A DNA stretch of 13,236 bases from positions 1 through 13,236 of the forward strand of contig JADZET010000059.1 in the NCBI GenBank assembly GCA_020850375.1, in the 5' to 3' direction. Numbering within the stretch: position 1 is the first letter of the stretch; every line of letters begins with the position of its first letter. This stretch comes from Phycisphaeraceae bacterium. GTDB lineage: Bacteria > Planctomycetota > Phycisphaerae > Phycisphaerales > Phycisphaeraceae. Below, piece after piece: positions 12,936 to 13,236 of this stretch. The notes beneath the pieces are model-generated. The model saw only the letters and a list, made by a program, of their open reading frames with translations. It was not told where the DNA came from and made no database searches. The position numbers and the translations under genes are program-made.

Positions 12936-13236
12936 GGCCTGGGCGCTCCTTCGTTGTTCGGAGCGCCTTGAGGAGATGCCGGCTCGGCCTTGGGCATGAC
13001 AAGCTCGCGGTCCTCGTCGTAATAACGGACAGTGACGCGGTCGGGCTCGATGCTCTGGATCGTGGCGTCCTCCACGGTCTGGCCGATGTCGAGGAATAAA
13101 GTCTTGCCTGCGCTGTCCTGAACGATGGCCACGGACTGGCCGGGCTCGATCACGGTGCCCAGGAGTTTGACGCGCAACGGGGGAATCGCCCGCGTGGGCG
13201 CAGCGGCTGTGGCGACGGCTGCATCGTAGAGCGGCC
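12932..13236 (-). CDS. GspC-like type II secretion protein, 5' end outside window
   Basis: The frame is open to the window edge, giving the last 100 residues. A Pro/Ala-rich linker precedes LRVKLLGTVIEPGQSVAIV, then GKTLFLDIGQTV, ATIQSIEPDRVTVRY and ELVMPK. This is the pattern of the GspC/PulC homology-region domain: LxGTV, an A-I-V strand, a G-x-x-V turn and an I-x-x-D-R-V strand. In GspC this periplasmic domain contacts the secretin GspD. The N-terminal membrane helix should lie beyond 13236. The TTG at 13177 is internal, not the start. A PDZ domain, present in many GspC, is absent here; the C-terminus is a short Pro-rich tail. Its stop overlaps the GspL-like start (ATGA). Confidence 0.65.
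   Translation of the reverse strand, partial: PLYDAAVATAAAPTRAIPPLRVKLLGTVIEPGQSVAIVQDSAGKTLFLDIGQTVEDATIQSIEPDRVTVRYYDEDRELVMPKAEPASPQGAPNNEGAPRP

Overview
The window is GC-rich and densely packed. Every recognisable gene is on the minus strand, so it reads from right to left. It looks like a chromosomal piece from a bacterium with a general secretion/pilus-type assembly cluster and a type I-G (formerly I-U) CRISPR-Cas locus. An alpha-2-macroglobulin-like fragment, a PilM-PilN-like fused GspL and GC near 65-70% in many genes suggest a planctomycete-like (Planctomycetota) origin. That assignment is an inference; there is no rRNA or marker gene here to prove it.

Layout, right to left. (1) 13236-10114: a tightly coupled cluster of a GspC-like gene (5' end outside the window), a GspL-like gene, a GspM-like gene and a TPR lipoprotein. 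Genes overlap by 4 bases or 1 base or are 9 bases apart, as in one operon. (2) 10113-9594: about 520 bases without a convincing gene, with a drop in GC (37% at 9841-9900) and a perfect 14-bp palindrome. (3) 9593-8737: a graveyard. The front of a secreted protein runs into a frameshifted alpha-2-macroglobulin-like fragment, which runs into the C-terminal end of an IS630-family transposase with an in-frame stop. (4) 8612-220: the CRISPR operon cas3 - csb3 - csb1 - csb2 - cas4/cas1 fusion - cas2. (5) 219-1: a leader-like stretch and a single CRISPR repeat lying exactly at the window edge. The rest of the array must be to the left, outside the window.

How it works together. Csb1 (Cas7 backbone), Csb2 (Cas5-Cas6 fusion) and Csb3 should form the crRNA-guided complex. 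Csb2 should process the array transcript at the 8-bp hairpin of the repeat, Cas3 (helicase followed by a C-terminal HD nuclease) should degrade the target, and Cas4-Cas1 with Cas2 should add spacers. The most interesting point is that the slot next to cas3, which in the better-known I-G layout holds the large subunit Csx17 (Cas8), holds only the 270-residue Csb3. No other large-subunit gene is visible. The interference genes have strong ribosome binding sites and overlapping start/stop codons. The adaptation genes follow a 60-base gap, lack clear ribosome binding sites, and cas4-cas1 has a small hairpin against its start codon.
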